A model generated the notes under the pieces. The model was not told the DNA's origin. It saw only the letters and a list, made by a program, of their open reading frames with translations, and did not search any database. A DNA stretch of 64,000 bases from Paraburkholderia sp. Ac-20340 (GTDB lineage: Bacteria > Pseudomonadota > Gammaproteobacteria > Burkholderiales > Burkholderiaceae), in contig NZ_JAAGPR010000001.1 in the NCBI RefSeq assembly GCF_017104965.1, forward strand, positions 496,001 through 560,000, given 5' to 3'. Below are positions 7,830 to 15,897 of the stretch, in pieces. Made by a program: the position numbers and the translations under genes. Position 1 is the first letter of the stretch. Every line of letters begins with the position of its first letter.

Positions 7830-8828
7830 TTATTTGCCCGGAGGTGGAGCGCGATAGCCTTCGTCGACAATGGAGACTTCCGAGTCGCGGAAGACCACGA
7901 GAAGGGCATAGCGGTAGCCGCGCTGTTCGAGGCGAAGAACCTGCTTCCAGGTCGCGCCATTCTGGTTATGGAAGTTGGCGAGTACGGCGATGTAGCGGGT
8001 TTTTTTGCTGATCGCCGAGTAGTCGATGTACTTGTATTGCCCTGGCTGGAGGACATAGTCCTCATCATCGACGTAGGTGCTGCCCAGTGACTTCTTCAGG
8101 TCCTTTGCGAGCTGGTCGTAGCCCGCATTCAGGAATACCGAATCGTCCTTGAGTTGCAGGATCTTGAACGTGACCGGCGTGGCCACCGCGCGTAGTTCGG
8201 GCGCTGCTGCGGGAGTATCCGGCGACAGCGCAACCGAGGCGCTGTCCGCATATTGGCCGAGCGCCGGTGCCCCGCTTGACTTGCCCGGAATGTCAAGTGG
8301 CAACGGCGGATTGTTGACGATGCGCGAGACAGGAGCGCCCTTCGGCAAGTTCCATTGCGTGGGCAGTGCGACGACCTGCGGGCCGAGCGCGTAATAGGGG
8401 GAGGGTGCATCGAGTCCCAACCCGGCGGAACCCGTCGCGTCCGGATTGAACTGCACGCGTGCGGCGAGTGTCTGTACGTCGCTCGCCTTGTTCTCGTGCT
8501 GCAGATAGTCGAGCAGGGAACGTAGTTGCGTGGTCAGATCGGCTTTGCTCGTGCTTTTGAGATTAAGCAGATAAGGACCGCCGCTGGCCGCAGGATCGAC
8601 TGTCAACGCTGCGGGCTGCTGCGTCACATAACCCTGTGTCGATGCGTCGGCGGATGCGCTATCGGGATTTGGATTCACATCGGGACTGGCGTAAAGACCC
8701 AACCCAATCTGGGTAACAGGACCATTGTCACGGTTATTTCCGCTCGAACCGCCGAAGACGCTGCACCCGCTCGCGGCCAGACCTGACACGATCACGGCCA
8801 GAAGGCGCAATGACATCGGACTCATCAT
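7830..8828 (-). CDS. tssJ: T6SS outer-membrane lipoprotein TssJ, long form
   Basis: A lipoprotein signal (LLAVIVSGLAASGC, Cys22 by this start) anchors it in the outer membrane, where TssJ binds the periplasmic part of TssM. The TssJ beta-sandwich is in the last 130 residues or so (FKILQLKDDSVFLNAGYDQL through YALLVVFRDS). At 332 residues it is about twice the usual TssJ length. The extra N-terminal part (about residues 25-200) contains a TTQLRSLLDYLQ helix and resembles no domain I recognise. Start and preceding stop overlap as ATGA. Confidence 0.88.
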   Translation of the reverse strand: MMSPMSLRLLAVIVSGLAASGCSVFGGSSGNNRDNGPVTQIGLGLYASPDVNPNPDSASADASTQGYVTQQPAALTVDPAASGGPYLLNLKSTSKADLTTQLRSLLDYLQHENKASDVQTLAARVQFNPDATGSAGLGLDAPSPYYALGPQVVALPTQWNLPKGAPVSRIVNNPPLPLDIPGKSSGAPALGQYADSASVALSPDTPAAAPELRAVATPVTFKILQLKDDSVFLNAGYDQLAKDLKKSLGSTYVDDEDYVLQPGQYKYIDYSAISKKTRYIAVLANFHNQNGATWKQVLRLEQRGYRYALLVVFRDSEVSIVDEGYRAPPPGK

Positions 8829-10168
8829 GGTGCTTCATTCCGCAGAGCCTGATCATAGGACTGCTCGAAGACTTCCCAGAACAGCTTCTCAAACCCTTTC
8901 TGTCGCGTAGACGCCAGTTCGTTGTAGTAGTGCGTGTACATCTGCCAGGCCCATTCCTGCGCGTCGGACTGCTGCGTTCCATCTGGCCGATAGCGACGGA
9001 ACCGTTGCAGTAGCACATCAGGCGAAAAGGCCCGCAGGAGCGCCTGAAGACTTGCATTGATGGCTTCAATCAAGGCTGCGTTGTGTCGCCGGACTTGCGA
9101 CAGGCTCTCGTCGATCGCTGCCATTGGCGAGAGATGCACCACACTTCGGTTGCTTGCCAAAAGCGCCTGGACGGTTTCCGGAAAACCCAGGCCCAAACGC
9201 AGCGGGTTGTCCTCGATGGGCTGGAGTGTGCGGTCAAGCAAGGCAGGGCCGCGCGCATTGCCCGGTTTGTTGTCGTAAAGCGCAGTCAGTCCCCGGATCG
9301 TGGCGCCTAGCGCTTGCCCGGCTTCGAGCAAAAGACGGTAGGCGGCCTGCTCGTCAAGTGTACCGGGCGAGATGCCCAAAGGCGCACCCAGACCACTTAG
9401 CAGAGGCGCGACAGTTTGTTGCGGTGTGCCGTGGGAAGAGGATTGGGCGTTGATCCATTCCTGCACCTCGGGTGAATCAACGGGTTGTGATGCCATGCGG
9501 TAATCTCCGGGTTGAGATCTGGGGGAGCCGGATACGGCCTCGAAGCGAGTGGCGGCGTGATCAACTTGTGATCGGGCCGGCGCCATTCCGTAGTGAACAG
9601 GGTCTAGACTGCGCGAAGCCGCGAACGCCGGTTGTGGCCGTTCGGCCGCATCGAGTGCGAGCAGGGGATCGAGATCGGCGTGCAAGCCGCCTGCAGCGCT
9701 CTGAGTTTCTTGTATTGCGTAGCCTTGCGGTCCGAGTTCATCGTCACCGGCTAATGGAAGACCTGCCGTCACGTCCCGCTGAACTGAGGAGCCAACGAGA
9801 TCCTCAACGCTCTGATGTGCGAGCGAACCTGCCTCGGCGAGGTGAACGGCTACCTGATAGGGGCCGATTTCCAGCAAGTCGCCATCGCCTAACTGTGCAG
9901 CGACCTGAAGACCCAGTGGGCTGTCATTGCCGTTGATGCGTGTCTGGCCGCTACGGTCGACTACACAGAATCCACCGTCCTTCACGAGTATTTCGCAATG
10001 GATCGGATGGATGCGCTCGTTGCGATCGGCGAGCATCCAGTTTGCACCCCGGCAACCGATGGTGCCGCCGGCACGGTCGAAGCTATGACGCGGCGTACAG
10101 CCATGCTGCAACGCCTGCGGGTTGGTGACAACCAGCGCGATACGGCGCGCGGTAGCAGCAAGATTCAT
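8825..10168 (-). CDS. tagH: T6SS FHA-domain protein TagH (VasC)
   Basis: A 447-residue protein with an N-terminal forkhead-associated domain (about residues 15-110; GxxGCRGANWMLAD and HPIHCEILVKDGGFCVVD) and the C-terminal type VI FHA-associated domain (about 250-447). FHA domains bind phosphothreonine; in other T6SS clusters this protein links assembly to Thr phosphorylation. No PpkA kinase or PppA phosphatase gene is in the window. It overlaps both neighbours by 4 bp (ATGA). Confidence 0.92.
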   Translation of the reverse strand: MNLAATARRIALVVTNPQALQHGCTPRHSFDRAGGTIGCRGANWMLADRNERIHPIHCEILVKDGGFCVVDRSGQTRINGNDSPLGLQVAAQLGDGDLLEIGPYQVAVHLAEAGSLAHQSVEDLVGSSVQRDVTAGLPLAGDDELGPQGYAIQETQSAAGGLHADLDPLLALDAAERPQPAFAASRSLDPVHYGMAPARSQVDHAATRFEAVSGSPRSQPGDYRMASQPVDSPEVQEWINAQSSSHGTPQQTVAPLLSGLGAPLGISPGTLDEQAAYRLLLEAGQALGATIRGLTALYDNKPGNARGPALLDRTLQPIEDNPLRLGLGFPETVQALLASNRSVVHLSPMAAIDESLSQVRRHNAALIEAINASLQALLRAFSPDVLLQRFRRYRPDGTQQSDAQEWAWQMYTHYYNELASTRQKGFEKLFWEVFEQSYDQALRNEAP

Positions 10169-11184
10169 GAGCGCACCCTGATTCTGACGATGGAAGTACG
10201 GTTGAGGGCTTTGTTATCGATGAAACTGGTCCAGCCGAGGTTGGCGCCGCTAGTGCGCCCAAGATTGAATGGCGGCACTTCTTCGTGTCGCAGGCCCAAC
10301 TCGAGATCCCATGCAGCGGGGTCGCGCAACAGAAAATCGATCAGTTTGCGCAACCGTGCATGGTCGATGCCGCTGGGCAGAAAATCGCGAAAGCGTTGCT
10401 GGCTTAGTCCGGAGATCACCACGGTAAACTTGCTATGTCGGGTGCGAACCCGTGAGCCAATCACAAAACTGTCGCCCAGCTCGCCGTTGTGTTTGCCGAG
10501 TGACAACTGCTGCTCTTTCGGAACATGGACATATCGCTGTTCGAATTCCCGGATATGGACATGCGGAAGATCGAAGCAATGCGCGATCACGCCCGAAACA
10601 ATGGTCGGAGATCGACTTGGACTCGCGATCAGACCGGCATAGCTAAGCAGCCGGCTCCACGGTAAGGGAGTCGTGCCGCGCAACTGCGCGTCGTTCAGCC
10701 CGATTAGGGCGAAGACATAGCGCGAAAATCGGTCCTTCGCTTCTTGCCGGAAGCGCACGTAGTAGCGGTATTTACGCCACGCTTGATGCAGCAGCGTCAG
10801 CAACCGGTGATTGAAAAAGTCCAGAAACGCGGTACGAATGCCGACACCCTGGCCTTGCTCCCATGCGAGCCGGTCGAGGTAATAGCCGGGCAATGGCGAG
10901 TCCGCACCGTGCATGCCGAAGAACGTGGTTTGTACACGATAGGCACTACGCGCGTGCGCTGGCATACGTTCTGCCATCAGCACGTCCGAGGCAGGGAAAC
11001 CCAAACCCGCATGGCTGCCCAGACGCACACGCTGATGCTCCGGCTCAAGGGTGTCCAGTGTTTCCAGATCATCGCCGTGCAAGCCATGCAAATGCTCGAG
11101 CAGACGGAAGAAGTCGTAATTTCTTGCGTCGGCCAGCAAGACATCGGCTAGATCAGGGGTTGTTTGCCCGTGTGCCATGGCCAT
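10165..11184 (-). CDS. tssG: T6SS baseplate protein TssG (VasB)
   Basis: TssG, 339 residues, pairs with TssF in the baseplate wedge. The family start is clear (DARNYDFFRLLEHLHG), followed by the conserved LGFPASDV region. The reading frame overlaps the end of tssF by 37 bp; a second ATG at 11178 shortens this slightly. Nothing unusual in the sequence. Confidence 0.93.
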   Translation of the reverse strand: MAMAHGQTTPDLADVLLADARNYDFFRLLEHLHGLHGDDLETLDTLEPEHQRVRLGSHAGLGFPASDVLMAERMPAHARSAYRVQTTFFGMHGADSPLPGYYLDRLAWEQGQGVGIRTAFLDFFNHRLLTLLHQAWRKYRYYVRFRQEAKDRFSRYVFALIGLNDAQLRGTTPLPWSRLLSYAGLIASPSRSPTIVSGVIAHCFDLPHVHIREFEQRYVHVPKEQQLSLGKHNGELGDSFVIGSRVRTRHSKFTVVISGLSQQRFRDFLPSGIDHARLRKLIDFLLRDPAAWDLELGLRHEEVPPFNLGRTSGANLGWTSFIDNKALNRTSIVRIRVRS

Positions 11185-12914
11185 TGATAGCGCTCGTTAT
11201 TGCTGGCGTTGAGAATTTCCAGCTGATGGAATGAATTGATGCTTGCGTACAAGGCGAAGAAGTGGCTTAACACCGTGCCGAAAAGGTAGAGATCGCCTTC
11301 GCAGAGGAAGCCCGCCTGGTCGAGTGTGAGAAGCGTCTTGAGACCCCGGATCGGCAGGCCTTTGATCAACCTGTCTGCTGGCGCGGTGACCGCGTCGCCG
11401 ATTCCGTCGAGACGTTTGCGTGTGGCACGCGCAAGCTGGATGTCATGCAGCGCTGCGAAATCGTAGGCTCGGATTACCGCCTTGAGCGGTTCCGTCGAAA
11501 GCAGCGATAAATAGTTCAGAGAGAGATTCGAGATCAAGGTCCACTGCAACTCACCGTCCAGCACAGGGCGGTAAGCAGGCGTCGGACGCGCGATATTGCT
11601 GAATCGGGCGAACGTAGGCGTGGTCTGCGTCGGTAGACAGATATCGCCAACGCCTAGTGACAGTGGCAGGTCGCGATTGGTGCACGTCAACGCGATTGAT
11701 ACGGTTTCGCTCTCGCCGATATAGCCCTGTTCGTCGCCGCGAACGAATGCAATCCGATGGGTCACGCCATCGCCATTAAGCGCCGGTTCAATGCGTGTGC
11801 GGTAGTAGAGCGCGGTCCGTCCGTGCGCATGTTCGATCTCGTGCTGGAACGACTCGAACGGATGAAATGTCCGCAATGGCTGCCCATGATGGATGTCCGA
11901 ACCGCGGCGCCAGCTTTGCACCAGATCGATGCTGAATATTTCATGGCAGTCGGGCCGCTGCCCAGCCGGCCGCAGGCGTTGGTCGACCGAGCGTCCGTTC
12001 AGGCTGATGGGCTCCGCATCGTGCTCGAACAGGTTGACTGCCGGCGCGCAGTACAGCGAAATGTCGGAATCCCGCAGCCGGGTATTCGCCGGCATCGGGC
12101 GAGAGAAATGTAGCTCCAGACGTACCTGATCGGAGGTATCCGATGGCCACAACGATCGCAGGCCAGTCAGCGCGAAGCAGTGAAAGCGCTGAGGAAAAAT
12201 AAAGTATTCCTGCAGGATGCGGTAGCCATCGAAAACGTTCTTCGGATACGGCAGCAGCGCTTCTTCAGGAGAGAAGCCGGGGAAAACGAGGTGGCGAGTA
12301 GCAAGCCGCTGGGTCTTGCCGTTGACTTCGACACGGATCTCGGACAGATACGACGCAAGCCACAGATATAGCGTTCGTGCTGTCACGTCGTCGCCGGTCA
12401 GGTGAAAATCCAGCCTGTCGCAGTCGATGGTGTCCAGCGCATTGCCTGCAATTGTCGCCAGATCAATGCGGACGATCGATTTTTCTCGCGAATGCGCGTC
12501 GCTTACCGCAGCCATTCGGAGCGGATAAAGTGCGACGTCGGTGCAGGTGCGAAACTGGCACGTCATGCCATCGACGGGCCGGGAAAGCATACAGGTCCCT
12601 TTGGGAATGACCTGGCGTTGCGTAATGGAACGTTCGACCGGATCGAAGCGCATCATGACTGCACTCGGCAGCGGGCGCAGATAATTGGGCCACAGTACCT
12701 GCAGCAGCGAATGCGTAAGTTCCGGGAAATCGTCTTCGATCTTCACCCGAATCCGGGCAGTCAGAAAGGCGAAGCCTTCGAGCAGGCGCTCGACATCCGG
12801 ATCGGTTGCTTCATCGCCGAGAAAGCGTGCGAGTTGTGGATTCTCCCGGGCAAACTCGCGTCCGAGCCGACGGAGATAGCTCAGTTCCTCGCGAAACTTC
12901 TGTCGCAACGGCAT
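11148..12914 (-). CDS. tssF: T6SS baseplate protein TssF (VasA)
   Basis: TssF, 588 residues, a phage gp6-like baseplate wedge protein. The start MPLRQKFREELSYLRRLG and the block ENPQLARFLGDEATDPDVER are diagnostic, as is DDFPELTHSLLQVLWPNYLR. Length is normal and the frame is intact. It begins 26 bp after tssE. Confidence 0.95.
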   Translation of the reverse strand: MPLRQKFREELSYLRRLGREFARENPQLARFLGDEATDPDVERLLEGFAFLTARIRVKIEDDFPELTHSLLQVLWPNYLRPLPSAVMMRFDPVERSITQRQVIPKGTCMLSRPVDGMTCQFRTCTDVALYPLRMAAVSDAHSREKSIVRIDLATIAGNALDTIDCDRLDFHLTGDDVTARTLYLWLASYLSEIRVEVNGKTQRLATRHLVFPGFSPEEALLPYPKNVFDGYRILQEYFIFPQRFHCFALTGLRSLWPSDTSDQVRLELHFSRPMPANTRLRDSDISLYCAPAVNLFEHDAEPISLNGRSVDQRLRPAGQRPDCHEIFSIDLVQSWRRGSDIHHGQPLRTFHPFESFQHEIEHAHGRTALYYRTRIEPALNGDGVTHRIAFVRGDEQGYIGESETVSIALTCTNRDLPLSLGVGDICLPTQTTPTFARFSNIARPTPAYRPVLDGELQWTLISNLSLNYLSLLSTEPLKAVIRAYDFAALHDIQLARATRKRLDGIGDAVTAPADRLIKGLPIRGLKTLLTLDQAGFLCEGDLYLFGTVLSHFFALYASINSFHQLEILNASNNERYQWPWHTGKQPLI

Positions 12915-12940
12915 GGTTTGCGGCGTTCCCTGGCAAGATA

Positions 12941-13369
12941 TCAGGCGATATGCGCCTGTTGGTTCCGGTGGCTGATGACCAGGTCGATCTCGACCTGCTC
13001 TTCCGTACTATGGACGGGCACGATGCAATCCATCCTGAAATGCAGATCTAGTGGGCGTTCGGGGTGCGAGCACGCCCGCACCCCGAGCACGGTGACACGA
13101 GGTTCGAACTGCCGCACCATGACCTCGATCTCGCCTCGTAACTGCAACATGAGGTCGGCCGTGCCGGCCAGAGCGTCGTTGAAATCGCGCAGGCCAAGTT
13201 CCGGACTGCTGAGCGAGCAACCCTGACGGCTGTTGAGCAACCACTGCAGATGCTGCTCGATCGCCCGTACCCGCGCAGCGGCCTGTTGCTGCCGCGTGTA
13301 GATTCGGGCAGGTGAAGCATCAGCTTCGAGCCGCTCAAACAGACTGCCCTGACCAGGCGACCGTGGCAT
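12941..13369 (-). CDS. tssE: T6SS baseplate protein TssE (gp25-like)
   Basis: A 142-residue gp25-like baseplate protein with the family core: SLFERL at the N terminus, a central ELGLRDFNDALAG segment, and a C-terminal strand ending DLVISHRNQQAHIA. TssE initiates sheath polymerisation at the baseplate. It lies 11 bp after the tssC stop. Confidence 0.92.
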   Translation of the reverse strand: MPRSPGQGSLFERLEADASPARIYTRQQQAAARVRAIEQHLQWLLNSRQGCSLSSPELGLRDFNDALAGTADLMLQLRGEIEVMVRQFEPRVTVLGVRACSHPERPLDLHFRMDCIVPVHSTEEQVEIDLVISHRNQQAHIA

Positions 13370-13380
13370 GGTTTTCGTCC

Positions 13381-14877
13381 TTATTCCCGGTCGAGACGGC
13401 CGACGAGAGAGAGTTCGAAATTAGCGCCCATATATTTGAAGTGCGGGCGCACGGCCATCGAAACCTGATACCAGCCAGGATTGCCATTTACCTCCTGAAC
13501 CTCGACATGCGCGGCGCGCAGGGGACGGCGGCTCCGTACGTCGGATGAAGGATTCTCCTGGTCGGCAATGTATTGCTTGAGCCACTTGTTGAGCTCTCGC
13601 TCGAGATCCTGACGCTCCTTCCAGCTGCCGATCTGCTCGCGCTGCAACACCTTGATGTAGTGCGCCAGGCGATTGATGATGAACATGTACGGCAACTGGG
13701 TGCCCAGCTTGTAGTTGGTCTGCGCCTGTTGCCCTTCAGTCGTTTTGGCAAAAAGCTTCGGCTTCTGGATCGAATTGGCCGAGAAAAAAGCAGCGTTGTC
13801 GCTGTCTTTGCGCATGGTCAGCGGAATGAAGCCTTCCTCGGCAAGCTCGAATTCCTTGCGGTCGGAGATAAGCACTTCAGTCGGAATCTTGGCCTGTAGC
13901 TGCCCGAGCGATTCGTATAAATGCACTGGCAGATCATCGACTGCACCGCCTGACTGCGGGCCAATGATGTTCGGACACCAGCGATAGCGCGCGAAACTCT
14001 CGGTGATACGGGTAGCCATAAGCCACGCAGTATTGCCCCAGAGATAGTTGCGGTGCTTGCCGTCGATCGATTCGCGATAGTCAAAGCTTCGGATCGGATT
14101 TTCGAGCGGATCGTAAGGTTGGCGCAGCAAGAAGCGCGGCATGGTCAATCCCAGGTAGCGTGCATCCTCGGACTCACGCAGGCTGCGCCACTTCGCAAAG
14201 CGCGGGCCTTCGAAGATATCCCGGACTTCCTTGAGATTCGGCAGATCCTCGAAACTTTGCAGGTTGAAGAACTCGGCGCCCGCCGCTGCAATGAAAGGCG
14301 CATGCGCCATGGCGCCTACCGACGCCAGATAGCCAAGCAGCTTCATGTCGGCGGCGGAAGGACCGAAGGTGTAATTGCCAACAATGGCTGCAACCGGCTC
14401 ACCGCCGAACTGGCCGTAGCCAGACGTGTACACATGTTTGTACAGCCCGCTGCGGGTAATATCTGCCGAACCTTCGAAGTCATCCAGCAGTTCGCTCTGG
14501 GTGACATGCAGCATTTCGATCCGGTTGTTCTCGCGGAAATCGGTGCGGCTAACGAGAAGGTTGAGGCCGCGCCATGCCGACTCGAGTTCCTGCAACGCCG
14601 GGTGATGCAGGATGTCGTCCATCTGCAGGCTGAGCTTGCGATCGATCTCGGCGATCATCTGATCGACGAGGAGCTTGTTGACAGGCTGCTCCTGTTCGCC
14701 TGACTTCAGCATTTCTGCGATGAAGGCGGCAACGCCGCGCTCTGCCACCGCGTAACCTTCGTGGCCAGGTTCGATATGGGTCTGCGCCATGATCTGTTCG
14801 ATCAGGCCAGTGGACGCAACGCCAGAACCACTGGCGGGTTGATCCTGCTCTGCAATGGGGCTTTCCTGCTGATTCAT
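13381..14877 (-). CDS. tssC: T6SS sheath large subunit TssC (VipB)
   Basis: A 498-residue large subunit of the contractile sheath. Conserved blocks are visible: the SAWRGLNLLVSRTDF region, AHAPFIAAAGAEFF, PRFLLRQPYDP and the C-terminal PGWYQVSMAVRPHFKYMGAN. It forms the sheath with TssB, encoded 70 bp upstream. A ribosome site (AAGGAT) precedes the ATG. Confidence 0.96.
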   Translation of the reverse strand: MNQQESPIAEQDQPASGSGVASTGLIEQIMAQTHIEPGHEGYAVAERGVAAFIAEMLKSGEQEQPVNKLLVDQMIAEIDRKLSLQMDDILHHPALQELESAWRGLNLLVSRTDFRENNRIEMLHVTQSELLDDFEGSADITRSGLYKHVYTSGYGQFGGEPVAAIVGNYTFGPSAADMKLLGYLASVGAMAHAPFIAAAGAEFFNLQSFEDLPNLKEVRDIFEGPRFAKWRSLRESEDARYLGLTMPRFLLRQPYDPLENPIRSFDYRESIDGKHRNYLWGNTAWLMATRITESFARYRWCPNIIGPQSGGAVDDLPVHLYESLGQLQAKIPTEVLISDRKEFELAEEGFIPLTMRKDSDNAAFFSANSIQKPKLFAKTTEGQQAQTNYKLGTQLPYMFIINRLAHYIKVLQREQIGSWKERQDLERELNKWLKQYIADQENPSSDVRSRRPLRAAHVEVQEVNGNPGWYQVSMAVRPHFKYMGANFELSLVGRLDRE

Positions 14878-14947
14878 TGGGCGATGATCCTTAGGTCAAC
14901 ACGAGCAATTGAAAGTGGGGTAGAGCAGACGCCATGACTGGCGTCGA

Positions 14948-15457
14948 TCAGTGCTTCTGCGTAGGGTCCAGGACAAGATTGAGTTCACTGGCGAGTTGCG
15001 CGCGAGCTTGATCGTCGGCGAGCAGCGCCTGAAGCTGTTTGCGAAACGCGGGTACGTTACCTAGCGGACCTTTAAGCGCAACGAGCGCTTCGCGCAGATC
15101 CAGCAGCTTGCGAAGTTCCGGCACCTGCCGTGCAATCGCGTCGGGCGCAAAGTCACTCATCGACCGGAATTTCAGGTCGACTGCGAGCGTGTCGTCCTCG
15201 CCGTTTACTGCCAGTTTTGCAGGCACATCCAGCTTGAGATTGAGCTCAGCCTTGGCCATGACGTCATCGAACGTGTCCTTGTCGATGCGGACCGCCTGAC
15301 GTTCCTCCAGTGGCGTAGCTTCCTCATGCCCCTTGAAATTGCCTGTCACAAGGAGTTTCAGAGGGAGTTCGATTTCCGCCTGCTCGTCACCCGTAGCGGG
15401 AACATATTTGATATTGATGCGCTCCTGAGGCGCAACGGAAGTCGCTTTCTTGGCCAT
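14948..15457 (-). CDS. tssB: T6SS sheath small subunit TssB (VipA)
   Basis: A 169-residue small sheath subunit, first gene of the leftward operon. I start it at the ATG at 15457 (MAKKATSVAPQERINIKYVP) because AAGGAG sits nine bases upstream and this matches the family start; an upstream ATG at 15505 lacks such a site. Conserved features include the LPLKLLVTGNFKG strand and the C-terminal region that binds TssC. Confidence 0.94.
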   Translation of the reverse strand: MAKKATSVAPQERINIKYVPATGDEQAEIELPLKLLVTGNFKGHEEATPLEERQAVRIDKDTFDDVMAKAELNLKLDVPAKLAVNGEDDTLAVDLKFRSMSDFAPDAIARQVPELRKLLDLREALVALKGPLGNVPAFRKQLQALLADDQARAQLASELNLVLDPTQKH

Positions 15458-15897
15458 ACGTTCAGACTCCTTATGAATATCGGAAACGACCTGCATACGA
15501 GACATGGTTTCGTCACAGCACGACTGTCATCCATCTAACCCGGCTGATTCCACATGCCAAAGCGTGCTGGTGTGGTCGAGATCATGAAACCGCGCAAACG
15601 ATCGAATAGGCAACACAGAAAAATCAGACGACGATCCTAACGGTATTTTGGTAGCCGACGTTGAGTATTATTTCGATCATCTCTGTTAGCACAAAGGTAT
15701 CGCTCTTATGCCTCAAATTTAAGAATGCTCTTATGTCATGAAAGTCCGTTAAATGTTTTTTTAACCCCTTTTGGGGAATGACGAAAAACTCGAATACATG
15801 GAGCAATGCCCGTCACATGAGAACAGTACGTTGCTAACACAACAAACTCTCATGGTCCTGGATGGAAGCCGTGAAATAACAGATAGATACTGACGAT
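15458..15897. promoter_or_regulatory. Divergent T6SS control region
   Basis: This 440-bp gap separates the leftward tssB-L and rightward clpV-tssM operons. It is AT-richer than the genes around it. It contains a direct repeat GCTCTTATG at 15702-15710 and 15727-15735 (25 bp start to start) and a small CCCC-TTTT-GGGG stem near 15765-15776. I searched both strands for a -24/-12 sigma-54 motif and found none with correct spacing, so these operons may use a sigma-70 promoter. Confidence 0.5.

Noticed and set aside
15758..15780. CCCC-TTTT-GGGG stem beside a T-run as a terminator
   Set aside because: The T-run precedes the stem in the plus direction and becomes an A-run after it in the minus direction, so neither strand has a terminator layout.
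15506..15897. Possible sigma-54 promoter for clpV or tssB
   Set aside because: Checked several TGG/GCC-containing stretches; none has GG and GC ten bases apart.
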